NCBI RefSeq assembly: GCF_032854445.1
Contig: NC_088297.1
Span: 21,403,127 to 21,467,126, forward strand
DNA length: 64,000 nucleotides
From: Liolophura sinensis
Taxonomy: Eukaryota; Mollusca; Polyplacophora; Chitonida; Chitonidae
Direction of reading: 5' to 3'
Below, piece after piece: positions 32,301-47,300 of the stretch; the stretch's first letter is position 1, and every line of letters begins with the position of its first letter. Below the pieces are notes generated by a model. It was not told the DNA's origin. It did not search any database and saw only the letters and a list, made by a program, of their open reading frames with translations. The position numbers and the translations under genes are program-made.

Positions 32301-35300
32301 TTTTGCGCCATGAAGAGAGCTGAGAAGCCTTTTTGTACTTCTGTATTTTAGGCCACATCTCATACTACATATTAAGAATTAAAAGCCAAGCGTTTCATAT
32401 ATCAGTTAAATCGTAAGATTGATCTTAAGGATTCATTTCTTGGCTTTATTTTGCAGGTTTGAATGGTGCTCTCCATCCAAAAAGAACAAAGCTATCCCCC
32501 CAGAGTGTTATAACAGGTGAGATTGTGAAGTTATAACAGGTGAGGCCTCGTGAAGTGAGTTTTTCAATCTATATTGGCTGTCTTGTGGTATTTCGAATTT
32601 TGTGATGACTTACCAGAGCAATCAAAGTGTGCAACATGCATACATTGTTTTAGGTTAACATTTTTCTTCTCATCCATGTTCTGTTCGGTGGAAGATCCTT
32701 TACATGATTTACGCATATAATAATAAATACAAAATTCATAAGTGTAATCCACTCTTTTAATAAACATTTGTCGTTTGGAGGAAGAGTTCTTGGAAAAATG
32801 ATTTAAAAAAAAAAAATCATTTTGAAAGACTGATACAGAAAGAAAATCTGTGTGCTAAAATCAAGTATAAAACAGGACACTTTGGCTTCATTTGACATTT
32901 AGGTATAAGCTGAATCAGCATTTCAGGAGTCACACAGCGAGTTCACACAGGTTTAGACGGACAAGCTGGGGGCTTACGCAAACGAATGCAGCTGATTGTC
33001 GTGATTTTGCGATAGCAGTTTACGGTACAGTCGAGACGTGACCGTGTGAGATGTATATTCAGTCAAATTCAGTTATATGGCAAATACCGAAAAAATTATG
33101 TTTTAGTCAAGTTAATTTGCGAGAGCCACCACCTTGTCTGAACTTGCGAGACTTCTGTAAAGCCAAAGTGATTTATCATATTCCACAGCCTTTTCATTTC
33201 ATCATTGTAATTTTTTCTTCTCTTGACAGAGTTTCAGGTGTGTTGTGGACAAATGATGCGTTTCAAGTCAGCACAAATAAATTGACCTTCATCGACCTTG
33301 AAATGAAGTTGCGAGACAAGAACACCGTTTTCACCAGGACTTTAGGGGGGCATGTTAGTATTCATGACGTTCATTATGATGTGTCACTGGCTTGTGTGAT
33401 ATGTTGGGGACCTCCATGGTGTAAGTGCACCAGCACAGTGACCCAAGAGCCTCTCCACAATGCGGTTTTGAGTTCAAGTCCAGCTCGTGCTGGCTTCCTC
33501 TCCAGTCATACATGGGAAGATCTGACAGCAACCTGTGGATGGTCAAGGTTTTCTGCCAGGTTTCCTCCCAACATAATGCTGGTCACCGTCGTTTAAGTGA
33601 AATATTCGTCAGCAAGGCATAAAACACCAATCAAATAAATCAATAGGTATTGGCACATTGTTAAAATCATGTCATTTTCTGGCAGTGACGTGTAACTGGC
33701 ATATATTATATGTCGTTAAGATGCATGATGTTACTGGAATGTGTGATGTGATGTATCACCTTGGTATATAATGGGTAACTGTGATGTGTGAAACATCGTC
33801 TTAATGTGTGAAACATCGTCTTTATGTGTGAAACATGGTCTTAATGTGTGAAACATCGTTTTAATGTGTGATACATCGTCATGGTGATATTGAATAAATG
33901 AAAAACCGTTTTTTTGTTTTTTTTCGATCTTGTCGTTTGTCGACTCATTATGCTGTGATTTTCAACCAATTTCTTTGATTTTTTACCACATAATTATAGA
34001 CTGTCTTAATGTAGGAGGTTGTAATATTTTGAACTGTTCACATATTCTGCGGAATAGTCTGGTACAATATAGTGAACATTAAGCCTTTTATATTAGCCAG
34101 TTGTTGAATACTTTTGACCGGTCTAGTAAAGAGTCAAATCTGACAACAAGCCTGTGGCAGATAAGAATGTGGAAGGAAATCAGGAGAAGTAGACAGTAGT
34201 GAAATTCTGACAAGTTAAATTTTCTTTATTGGCGTAAAATGCCAATCAAATAAATGTGTAAAATCGTGGTTTGTTTCCAATCTTGTGTAGGACAGGAGAA
34301 CTGCCATAGACAAGGAGTTTACCACGTGGCTGAAGGAATGTCATGAGAACCATGACAAACAAGTGCGCTTCAGTGCCTTCAAAGGTCAGGTAACACGCAC
34401 AGATGTGCCGCGCCACAAGCAGACGCCTTGGAGTGTCTTCGAGCAGATACAGTGGGACAACAAGGTGTTCAAGAAGGGAAGCCTGGTAAGGAAAAAAATA
34501 AGTAAGAGAGTATATTTCAGGTGGTTTGTAATAGTGGAATGTTCGGAATGTTGAATTGTCTTGTTTTCAGCTTCACTTGGCCTTTGAATTTTATGATAGT
34601 GAATAATTTGAATTACAGATTTATACGAATATTGAAACCGAAGTCAGAAGAGACAGGCTGTGCAAAAAATAATGTTGGAAAGGAGATTGAAAGGAAGATC
34701 AGCCATTAAAGTGTAAAACCTTAATATAATATATAATATAATATTTGCCTGTTTCAGTCAATCTTCCATCTTGGTTCAGTTTGTTCCATGAAATCCGTGA
34801 GAGAACTTGGAATTTATAGAAAGATTTTCAAGAAAGTCGTTGTAAAAGAATTCAGTTTTGGATAAGTCCTTGAAAATTATTGGTTTTTCAGTGTCAAATA
34901 CCATATTGCTTTATGTTTGAAATGGATCAGTAAATAAGCCATCAGAATAACATCACTAATATCTAAGCTTTTTACTTTATCAGAATCACCCTTGAAAGTT
35001 TCGAAAACATAGGATATTTATTCCATGAAAGTCCTTGAAAAGCATTTCGGTTCATAGGTAAGAAACGTATATCATGTAATAAATCGTGAGCCATTGTTGA
35101 CCTTTGGCAAATGTTGAAACATTGCTTTCACAGTGTATAGTATTTGTCACAAGTTGTTGTTGTCATTCCAGATCAGAATTGCGCGGACTGCACCCATGGT
35201 GTTTGGTAAAGTAGAACGCTTCCTGTTGTATGGGGACTACAAAGGGGAGGTGTTTGCTACTGGAGGAGACATGGAGATAGTGCAGGTGTGTGGGTTGTGT

Positions 35301-38300
35301 GATATAAACTATTGATTTTATAGATTTATTTATGGGATTGGACTGTTACGATGTACTCAAGAATATTTCACTTATGCAACGGCGGCGAGCATTATGGTTG
35401 GAGGAAACGGAGCAGTTCTCAGGGAGAAACCCACAACCATCTGCAGATTGCAGGCCACCCTTTCACGTATGACCTTATGCTTTTTTACAGGAAAATGTCC
35501 TCTATGATCACTGGAATTCTCAGAATCAGGCAAAATGTCCACCTTAGTTAGGGGTGAAATTTTAGAACATTCACCGTAGATGGCATGTAAAAAAAAAAGC
35601 ACATGTTTCACAATTTACACCTCTTGATCATGCACACAAATTACACAGTGCCCACTTCTACCACAAAATGTAATTGATGACAGTAAACACAGAAAGCATG
35701 GCATAAAATGGAATCCCCCAAAGATCATCACTGGCTGATTTTACGGTCAGCTCAAAATTGGAGGGTATGGATGCAAAGATCGAGGCAGTCAACAAATATG
35801 ATTGACTGTCACTGCAAGCAGTTAGGTCTACGAGGAAAAGCAATGAATCCAAGAACATAAAACTGAAAACTTGGCGCACCACAAGAAATTTGTGACGTTT
35901 TTGTTTACAAAATGGCGGACAAAATCAAATCTCTGGAGCGCTCATTCCTGAGTTGACATTTCGCATCACTGTGTTTATTTTATATATCATGGTAAATTAA
36001 CAGATGACTAATTATTCATGAGTGAGTTATCAATTACACACTGGCTCCGATAGCACAGTTGGTACAGCGTCCACTCCTGGGGCGGTAGATCCAGGATCAA
36101 TTCTGGGTTGAGTCACACCTAAAACCCTAAAAGAGGAAGTTGTACTTCCTTGCTTGGTGTTTGGAATTAAGGGGATAGTGCAACGACTGGTTGACCCATA
36201 TCAGTATAATGGGCGGGGCGGCTTACTTGCCTCAGTGAGTCTCGGTGCATCTCAGTGAAGAGTGGTGGAAATCCGTCCTGCAACAAGGAGGCACATTACA
36301 TGCCCTCTAAGCATTCCTTTGTTGTCATGTCACTGAAAAATTGTAAAGTACAATGTTAAACCCCAAGCACGCACATGCGATCAAATACAGACGGTGTGCT
36401 GTGACCAGAAATATGCACAAAAAGATTTGTTTTGTAGGTGTAAAACTGTGGCATTGGTTCTGTATTCATTAACCAATCAAAATCATCGGTAAGTTACCTA
36501 TAAGCTCCATTCAGTCAGTCATGTGTGATGTATATAGTATAACTGTATAGTAATAGACTATGCCTACTGCTGGTGGGTGTGGCCAAGTGTCTCATGACAG
36601 ATATTTCTCTTTCCAGGAGCCACGGTGTCTATTTGACGAGGTGAAGATGTGGCCATTGTCACGCCTGGATCGTCTGGCATCATCAAGCCTGGTACAGAGA
36701 TACCTGGATGAGGAAGAGACCAAGTGAGTGAGGCAAGGGAGACAACTGTTAAGGGGCCATAATCCATATTTATTTGTTTGGTTGTTATTTACAGGCATGA
36801 GTTTTTTTCTTTGTTTTGGAGGAATTCTCGAGGAAACCGGCTAGGAGTAAGGTGACTAGTGGATAGTTTTGTGGGCAAAATATGCGTTTATTCTGCTGAA
36901 GCTATCTCCTGTGGCATGCTCTGTGATTGCTTATTTATAAAATAAACAACTGGACGATGGCTTGCTCCGCTGTCAAGGTACAAATAAATTGAGCGATTTA
37001 AAGATCCAACTTAGCAGGTGCTGGGTGTTTTTGAACGGCACTTCTCTCAGGTTTTATAATGTGTATGGAATATTTTCATTGATATCTGTCTTGTTTTTTT
37101 TCTGTCAGATTTCCTGACCATCTGGTTGTCACATGGCCTGAGGGGATGGAAGTGATAGCCAATGAGAAGCGCCGGGCAGGACAGACCATAGGTCAGGTTG
37201 TCTGTCACATCAATCCCATAGTTCTGTCAACTTATTGATGTAGACCATGTCCAACAATTATTTACATAAATAAATAAATTAAACTTTCGTCAAGAAATAA
37301 TCTAACTATAAAGAAGAGGGGACCTCCATGGTTTAGTTGTTAGCATGCTAGTGTCGCACACTGACTCTGGAGCTTCTCATTGCTGCAGTCACTGTGAGTT
37401 CAAGTCCAGCTCATTCTGGCTCCTCTCCGTACGTGGGAAGGTCTGCCAGCAACATGTGTATGGTCCCACGGCTCTGCCTTGTTTCCTACCCCCCCCCCCC
37501 CATAATGCTTTGGAATAATTGAAATATTCTTGAGTACAACATAAAACTCCAACAAAGAGGAATTCTTCTTTTTTTTTTCCACAACCATCATCCTGTCACC
37601 ATCAAATGCTGAATGTGTTGCTGACGACTCACGGAAGTACAGTGTGCAGATTAGACGTTGATTTCGTTTTTACTTGTGTGCTTGGGGCTCGGCATAAGGA
37701 AACAAACCAAGTAGTCAAGAGCCTGGTGCATAGATTTAGCCAGAATTTGATATCAGGGTGTGTCCTATTTTCCTGTCTCTCCTTAGTTAATTTGGACAGA
37801 ATAGGGTGTCTCAAATACAGTCCCCCATGGCTAAAGCTATGGCTTGGTGGTATCAGTAATTTTTGATTACGTAGACAACATTAAATCTGACCCTACTGTT
37901 CGAAATTGACGTTTGAACTTGAGCAGACTATGACCGAACATGCAGTTTTTAAGACATTTTGTTTGTGTTTACAGGCGATATAAAGGTACAGATTGGGAAT
38001 AAAAAGGGTGAAATGATGAACAAGCTACCTGGTCCTACATCCTCCTCAAACCCCAAGAAACTGCTGGTTGAGCTGAAAATCACCTGGCACTGTAAGTACA
38101 GGCACATGCATGTAGGTAAAAGACAAATTCTTCAGTATTGTATTGAACACCTATCAAATGTACCTGGGCTTAATGGATGAAAAAGGCAAAACAAAAGATG
38201 CCCAGTAGCTTTGTACATAAGTGTATTGCTGATCCAGTGATTTGAGGAGTCTTACATAAGTTTGTTTTTTTTGGCCTACATGGCCGATGGGGTTAGCACG

Positions 38301-41300
38301 CCAACGCCAGCGTGGCTCTGTGACTCTGTAGCATCCCACAAATGGGGTTGCTCTGAGTTCAAGTTCAGCCAAATGAAAGTAAGATCATGTTGTTGTTGTT
38401 TCAGCACCAAATGGTGATGAAAACATGGTGTCTCACATCTGCCAGCATGGCAAGAACTGGGGCTACTGGTTCAGGAGAATGGGTGAGTTGTTTCCATGGA
38501 GACCAGTGTGTGCTGAAGTTGATGTTGGATATGTAACGTATTTTGATTGATTTTTGTTTATATCACTTATAAACTTTATCCTGGTCCAAATTCAACACCC
38601 ACAACCTCATTCTGAACAGTTTGTTATTTATATCTAAATATGTATGTATGTGTGCGTGGGTTTTTACAGCAGTATTCAGCAATTTTTCATTTATATGACA
38701 AGGAGTCATTCGGTGTGTTTACACATTCCTTAACCTTTCATATTTATACACATGTTCAAGTTGATTTTGGAAACAAAACTACATTGGTTGGATTGGCCAG
38801 TTTCAGGTCTTCACAAAAAGTGTAATTTTATCAGACTAAACAAACTAATGCCTTCATAGTATTCTTGAATAAACATTTTGTAAACTTGAGAAAAGGTTGG
38901 GGAAATAGAGTACTACATCTTCATGTGGCAGGGTCCATGTCCATGCTGCTATCGTGCTGCCGCTGCTCAAGTATTATGCCGAAGACACCAGACAAGACAC
39001 CCTCCTGGTCACATTTTACTGACACTGGGCCAACCAGTCCTGTTTCCTTGCTCTAACCTTTCAGTGCTGAGTACTGTTTTAGAGTGTTCGGTGCAGTCAT
39101 AACTCCTGGTTAAAGTCTGACTGATAAGCTATATCTGATCAAGCCTAGACTCACATTTACCTGTTGAGTTAGCCATTCATATCTCATTGTGATAAAATTG
39201 TCGCCCAGAACCTGAGGGCTGATCAAGCCCAGACTCACATTTACCTGTTGAGTTAGCCATTCATATCTCATTGTGATAAAATTGTCGCCCAGAACCTGAG
39301 GGCTGATGAATCCTAGACTCACATTTACCTGTTGAGTTAGCCATTCATATCTCATTGTGATAAAATTGTCGCCCAGAACCTGAGGGCTGATCAAGCCCAG
39401 ACTCACATTTACCTGTTGAGTTAGCCATTCATATCTCATTGTGATAAAATTGTCGCCCAGAACCTGAGGGCTGATCAAGCCTAGACTCACATTTACCTGT
39501 TGAGGTAGCCATTCATATCTCATTGTGATAAAATTGTCGCCCAGAACCTGAGGGCTGATCAAGCCTAGACTCACGTTTACCTGTTGAGGTAGCCATTCAT
39601 ATCTCATTGTGATAAACTTGTCGCCCAGAACCTGAGGGCTGATCAAGCCTAGACTCACGTTTACCTGTTGAGTTATCAATTCATATCTCATTGTGATAAA
39701 ATTGTCGCCCAGAAACCTGAGGGCTGATCAAGCCTAGACTCACGTTTACCTGTTGAATTATCAATTCATATCTCATTGTGATAAAATTGTCGCCCAGAAC
39801 CTGAGGGCTGATCAAGCCTAGACTCACATTTACCTGTTGAGTTAGCCATTCATATCTCATTGTGATAAACTTGTTGCTGAGAACCTGAGGGCTGATCACA
39901 CTTACACCAACAACTTCATCCTGGTCAATCGATTTGTCTCTCATAAAATTGTTGTCGTACGTGGGAAGGTCTCACAGCAACCTGTGGATGGTCATGATTA
40001 TCCCCCAACTAAACCCCACAAACCCCCCCACCCCCTCCCCCCAGCCCTGCTTCTTCCCACCTTTTTCTAGCCATGACGTAAAGAAAAACACTAATGAAAT
40101 AAATAAAGAAGATCAATTTGTCACCATTAAACACTCCTTCTTGAGCCTTTTTTTCTGAATTTTTCTTGTGTCCTTGTTTACCTGTCTGACAGAAAACATC
40201 AAGAACCTGGGCCCTCACACCCTGCACATCCAGGCTGTTCTCAATGAGAGTGGAGGCATCATGTTTGCTGGCAAGCCACTGCCTAGTCACAAGATAAAGT
40301 TTACAGTCATAGGTAAGTTCACCATAGGTGCTGTTATTGAAACAAGATGAATGGAATGGAAAATACAGTTAGCCAGGGCTTGTTTTTCGTTGATTTTTTG
40401 CGGAAATTTAAATGGTCAAATATTGGCTGTGAGAATCCATGGGAATTCCAAACGTCACTTTCACTGCCTGCGATTCAAGGTGTCTTTGGCAATTCGTGGC
40501 CTCAAATCACAGCCTAAAAAGTTGTTTGTGGTATTTGATTAGATTTTGCTGGAATCTAGCAGGATTCCCGTGAGTTCAGTTTACTAAAGTATTCATGGAA
40601 TTAAAACAGGCCCTGTTAACGTTTAACCTTGAAAGCCACTCAACAAACATTACATGTAAGGGCAGCAGTAACTTTTCCAAATTGGGAGTTGTTGGCAGGG
40701 AGTGTGGTGAGTTAACCATCAAATTAGGTAATGGTACATGGCGCGGCTAAGAAAAAAAATTGTCTTGCAAAAAATTGGAGAAAAAAGTAGGTTTTTGCCT
40801 TTGTATTTGAATAAGATGGGATGTTGAACAGTTAACAGTTCCCTACTGGCACCTGAGGGGGAAAACAGTCTAGTAGTTGTAGTTTTTTTAATACAGCCTT
40901 TTGTTTTGTTTATAATGGTTCATTGCATTGAATTAAAACTGGTTTCACTGTAATAAGACACAGATTTAGTTAGAATTTGGGGCTGTTTCATCCCTTCTTC
41001 ACAAAATTGTTGTATTTTTGTCCAGTTTTTTATAGCTGATCTTGATTTGCCTGTCTCTCCCACCAGAAGTCTTGCCAGGCAAGTTCACAGTGGGTGTGTA
41101 CTGGATGGACCGTTCCATGTGGGCGTACCTTTGTTGATATGCTTCAGGAATACATGCTAATTTGTCTCTGTCTCTCCCTCTCCCACCAGAGGGCTCACCA
41201 GACAAGTTTACGGTGGGAGAACTGGACGAGTTTTCCCATGTGGTGGTTCTTTCGTTTATAAACTGAAGGACTAAACGCTAATTTGCCTCTCTCTCTTTCT

Positions 41301-44300
41301 CACTCCCACCAGAGGGCTTACCCGACAAGTTCACGGTGGGTGTACTGGACGGGCCGTTTCGTGTGGGTGTACCATTCCAGATTCCCCTGGAGTTTCAGGA
41401 TGAATTCAACCACCCCACGAAACCCACCCCTGATCTCAAGCCTGTTCTCTCCTCCAGGTGAGCGGAAGATCTTTGTAATGATAGCTGCTCTGATAATAGA
41501 TGTAGTACAGTAAGTCCTCGACCTTTTCAACCAGTTTTCAGTGGAATTTATGAGCACGTTTATTATGAAAATGACAAAATGGTTAAATAAATCAATCAAT
41601 AAAGATGCAAGCTTCATAAATCTGGGCAAATTATTTCTCTGCAGAATGTTTCAAAATACTTGTTGCAGAGGTTGTTGAAAAGGTTGAAGAGTTAGGGTTT
41701 TGTATTAATTCCTCAATCTTTTAGCAAATAACACAGCAACTTTCAACATGATTTATGCACCTGTTCAATTTTATTTTGTAAACAAAACTACATTGGGTTG
41801 GTTGACAATTGTCGAACTGCACAAAAAGTATTATTTTATCAGTCTACGTGTACATAGAATAATGCCCTCTGAATATGCTTGAATATACACCTTTTAAATA
41901 TATATTTTCATCATACCATCTTTATTTGTCGAAGTAGCTCGGTCAGTTTACAGTGAAACTGTTCTTCCCGAAGGCCAACACAGTGAAAACAATACATAGG
42001 AGTCCAATTAAAAAATACCTCAATATTTATAAAACAAGGTAAAGCATGGTGTAGTTTGAAAAGTGAAGCTACATTCATTCATTCATACATACAAAAGCAA
42101 CTACACAACCAATAGTGCTGTCCCTGCAGTTGCCTGCAGCTGTCCCTGCAACTGTCCCTGCAGACAAGTAGGGTATAGACATGTGTAAAGGTTGAAAAAT
42201 TTGTAAATCAGTCCAAATCATCAAACATATGAATACATATAGCAACTTTTGTTAATGTCTTATTTTCATTTCTGCCCAGCGGGTTGGAAATCAGCTACTC
42301 AGGAACCCAGATTAAGGGGAACTCACTCTTGATCAACGGTATCATCGCAAAGGCAACCATTGGTTCTACTGCAGGAAAGGTAATCTGGAAGCCGTTTTAT
42401 GTTTATGTCAGTTTTATGTATCAAGATTTTTGTTGATATTGACATACCTTTGTCATGACAAGGCGATGAACATGTATCACATTTGGCTTTTGTAAGCACA
42501 AATCAATCTTCAGGTAGACCAACCAGTGATGCAGCACAAATCAGTCTTCAGGCAGAATGATCAGCCATGCTCATACATTTGGCTTTTGTATGCACAAATC
42601 AGTCTTCAGGCAAAACAACCAGTGATGCACATATATTTGGCTTTTGTACACACAAATCAATCTTCAGGCAAAACGACCAGTGACGCACACATATTTGGCT
42701 TTTGTAGGCACAAATCAATCTTTAGGCAGAATGACCAGTGATGCACACATATTTGGCTTTTTTTACTCACAAATCAATCTTTAGGCAGAATGACCAGTGA
42801 TGCACACATATTTAGTTTTTTTTACTCACAAATCAATCTTTAGGCAGAATGACCAGTGATGCACACATATTTGGCTTTTTTTACTCACAAATCAATCTTT
42901 AGGCAGAATGACCAGTGATGCACACATATTTGGCTTTTGTAGGCACAAATCAATCTTCAGACAGAATGACCAGTGATGCAACACATATTTGGCTTTTTTT
43001 ACTCACAAATCAATCTTCAGTCAGAATGACCAGTGATACACTCATATTTGGCTTTTTTTACTCACAAATCAGTCTTCAGATAGAATGATGCACACATATT
43101 TGGCTTTTGTATGCACAAATCAGTCTTCAGACAGAATGACCAGTGATGTAACACATATTTGGCTTTTTTTACTCACAAATCAACCTTTAGGCAGAATGAC
43201 CAGTGATGCATACATATCAATCTTCAGGCCATTTACACAACAACATGTGATATTTCCTGTTCAGTCCATATATGTATCTGTCTTTGTGATGACCAAAATG
43301 ATTTTAAAATTGATCTAGTAGCTTTTTATGTTACCATGGTAACTGTGGTGTTTCAGATATAGGAAGTAGGCAACTGGAGGATTTAAACAGGTTTTGTTAG
43401 AGAGAGTGTTAAGCAACAATCAGAGTAAATAAGTAAATATATACCTATATATTTTGTTACAGAGTTACAGTTTAAAGGTGCAGGTTCCAGGGATAGATGA
43501 GGACAAAGAAACGCTCAAAATTAGATTAGTGCCAGGTAAGAACTGCGCACCTTTATATCGTTATTGGGAGCTTTTATCTGTCTAATTATACAAATAGGTG
43601 GTAATCACAAAGCCTTGCAAAGATGTAAACAAGTTAAGGTCATGTACATACAAAATGATGGTGTCAGTGAGGAGAAGAAGTAAAATGTTTTTTCTGTGGG
43701 AATTTAATTTTTGAAATTTCCACAGGATAAACGCTAACGCACACTGAGTGGCAGCCTATTTCATTTTGTCTGAACATTAGAGTGTTCTGGCCCATCGGCA
43801 GTATGCGACTCAAACAATGGCACTTCAACATATCGAGTGTAAAACTTGAATTTGATTGTGTTTTGTCTCTCTTGTAGTATGTATTTTGTTTTGAAATGTA
43901 AACATAATTATTAAATGCATAAATTTTTTTAATTTTCTTCATTTAATACTTACCAGGTGGGTAGAATTTTTGTTTGTGTCCACATGACAGATGTAGAAAT
44001 GTACATGTATGTTGGCTTGGAGCACCAAGATTTTGGACATCCATGAAGCTATGTTAAATATAAATTAAGTTAAATAAGTTATGATAGTTTTGTTTTTTTT
44101 AAAATTGTACAGTGACATTGCCCTTTATAAAACAGAAACAGACCTAATATTGTGCTTTTTTCTACCATTGAAACTTTGAGCTTTACATGGCAGGACCCCC
44201 TGCAAGTCTGAGGGTTTCCCCAGAGAAGAAGGAGACAGAGATTGAAAATGGAAACCAGGTCAGATTTGATGTGGCTGTACTTGACATCATGGGAAACATA

Positions 44301-47300
44301 ACCACGGAAAACAAACTCAATGTTGTCTGCAAGGTAAATTATTCGCACTGCCATAGAATGAATATACCTCCTATAATTAAAGTTATAATTTTCAATGCAA
44401 CTGTTCTGCCTTACATTTAACCTGCAGGGAATTAGTATTACAGGTTGTAGCAGAAGTTGGTTTCACTCAGAGTTTAATGCTAACATGAGTTTTATTTCAT
44501 GCATTTCAATGGGGTATGCATATTTGTACATGTGAGAAAGTTTGTCAGTAACTTGCCAAAGGTTGGTTACTCCAGATACCCTCGTTTCCTCCAGGCACCC
44601 TGGTCTCCTCCAGGCACCCTGGTCTCCTCCAGGCACCCTGGCTTCCTCTGCCCATAAAATACACCACAATCTACTAAATACTGAATTTGTATTCAGAAAA
44701 TTAGAATTTTAACTTGCTATTACAATGTAAGATAGTGAGTGAGTGAGTGAGTGCTTGGGGTTTAACGTCGTACTCAACAATTTTTCAGTCATATGACGAC
44801 GAAGGAATCCTTAGGGTGCATGTACGTGTAATGTGCCTCCTTGCTGCAGGACGGATTTCCATCGCTCTTTTATTTAGTGCTGCTTCACTGAGACGACTTA
44901 CCGAAGGCAAGTATGCTGCCCTGCTCGCGCCATTATACTGATACGGGTCAACCAGTCGTTGCACTATCCCCTTCATGCTGAACGCCAAGCGAGGAAGTTG
45001 TAACTTCCTCTTTCAAAGTCTTAGGTGTGACTCGATCAAGGATTGATCCTGGATCTATTGGTCCCGAAGCGGACGCTACAATATAAGATAAGCTGTCATG
45101 AGGGAGAGTGGGGGAGAATCATCGTTTCTAATGTTTTGGTCTTCGTAACAGTTTACAGGAGCGCCTGGTTTACCAACATACTCTGTGAACTTAGCAAGTC
45201 AAGGTCAAGGTCAGCTGACAGGAGAACCAATTTGTCTGTCCACGGTCACAGAAAACACCAGCATCAATGCTAAAATAGAACTCCAGGTAACGGGCTTTAT
45301 TTGTATATGGTACATTGTATACGGTACTTTGTTTACGGTGTTTTGTATACTTTGGGAGTGGTGCTTTATGAATATACAGAGAAATTGCTCTTTTTCAAGG
45401 TCTTTGAGAAAAGAGAAAAGGAAAAAAAAATAAAAAAGTTAATGCAATGACATAGCACTACATTACAGTTAACTTAACAGGGTGTTTAAGCCAGGTGCAA
45501 TAATGTTCTGTTTTACTACCACACCACCACGTACTGCTTACATAATATTGTCCATTATGGCCTACAAGTTTATTTGTTCCAGGGACACAAATCAGTGCCT
45601 GCTGTGGAGAAGGAAGTCCATATTCTGCCGAGTCAGCGAGTGGCTGATGTCAAGGTGCGCTACATTGTAGAAGGAGAGGAAGTTCCGATTAAAAATGGGT
45701 CCACCGTGTCAGGGGTTGCAGGGGAGCAAATTCAGGGCATTAGTAAGTCAGGTTTTGAATATTTGTGGAAAGAGAAAACAGAATGTGAAATAAACATCAA
45801 TGATGCGAATACCAGACCTTTATTTTCTGCATTGTTTACCAGAATCAAAATGGATTCCCATAGATCTGCCTTGGTGCTATCCACCAGCATCTAGCCCAAA
45901 CTCTAATAGCACAAAGTTTATACCCCATGTTAAGGTTTTATGCCCACAAAAGTAACCTTTTTTTCTGTGGATTCCATGTTAAAAACTTAAAGGAGAAGGA
46001 AACATAAAAATGATGACAAAATCAGGTGAAAGAGAGTGAAAACTTATTTGTGACTGTGGTCCTTCATATTTTTTAAAAAATTTTTTAAAAATATTTTTGT
46101 ATGGTGGGTATTTGGAACCATCTGTCTAAAATAAGGATGTGATACATGTGTAATTTAAAATTTATTTGAATGTTAATTTCTTAGTTTTTACCTAAACACA
46201 TTCATTTAGTATTATGATAAAATTTATGATTATATTAAAAATATAAATATGATCAAAATCCAGGTTGAACACATTTGAAAAGACCAAATTCTGGTGCAAA
46301 TATATAAATTTATTATATGTATTAAACTGTGTCTTTTTCTCTGTAAAAAATAAAAAATGAGGAAGTCTTAAACTGTCACAGTTAACTTCGCGCATTCTTT
46401 TATCTGAACTTTGTGTGATTTTTTATGTTTTCTCCACACTATGATGATGTTAAACTCTCATCCATGTGTCCAAGGGAGGTACATGTATGCCAGTTTGGAA
46501 TGAGAAATGTAAGAACAATTGTTCATTAAGAAATGTTCGTGCAACTTGATGAAAATATACTTGAATTTTGTCCACCGAGAAGTCGGGAGACCTGGGATCA
46601 AACCTGGTTCAGGTCATACCAAAGACTTTATAGATGGTACTTGTTGCTGCCTCGCTTGGCTCTCAGCACTGAGAGGTTAGCGCAAGGAAACAGGACTGGT
46701 TGTCCCTGTGTCAGTATAATGTGACTGGTTGGGGTGTCATGTCAGGTGTCTTCGGCATGATGAGAAGGACAATTGGATTCAGGTAAAGTCATGAATACCA
46801 CCTGTATTTTTAGATCTACTTTGAGTTTATATAACCGTCCTTTCCTCGCTTCAGGTTTTGCTGTGACGGACGAGGCTGGTCGTGAGAGAACAGTGGATGA
46901 TAAATTGGTCAGTTTGATCAAGGTGAGGTCAATTGTGAAAAAAGAAAATAAAAAAAACATGAGAGAGTTTAGGTGCGTTGTCTTACTGACAACTCTCTCA
47001 TGGTGGAGAGAAACAATACTGATGAAGCAAAATTTTCTTTGTTGCTTCAGTTTACACTTTCAAAAAGCAGGGTGAAATTTAAGTTGAAATGTAAGTTGAG
47101 TGTAGTTTTAAGGGCAAAGAAGACAAAAGCATGAAGTACATGTGAGATGAAAGACCATTAAATATTATTTAATGGAAAATAGTTTGATTTATTTAAGTAT
47201 ATTTTTACCTAGTAAAGTGCAGTTAAAAGTTTGGATTCTACTGTGGCCTTTTCTGACCATATTGGGACCAGTGATGTCACTTCAGCTTTTTGCCATTTAA

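Noticed and set aside
33051-33596. 181-codon ORF as a separate gene
   Set aside because: It contains SMCHD1 exon 13 in frame but runs past its donor into intron and SINE sequence.
39110-39944. Minus-strand ORFs with 28-residue repeats ([16 protein letters not shown]...)
   Set aside because: Product of the 84-bp array in SMCHD1 intron 19. No start context, splice signals or known domain.
41067-41312. Two candidate extra exons before exon 21
   Set aside because: They have acceptors but no donors, and stops in the required frame. Treated as decayed duplicates.
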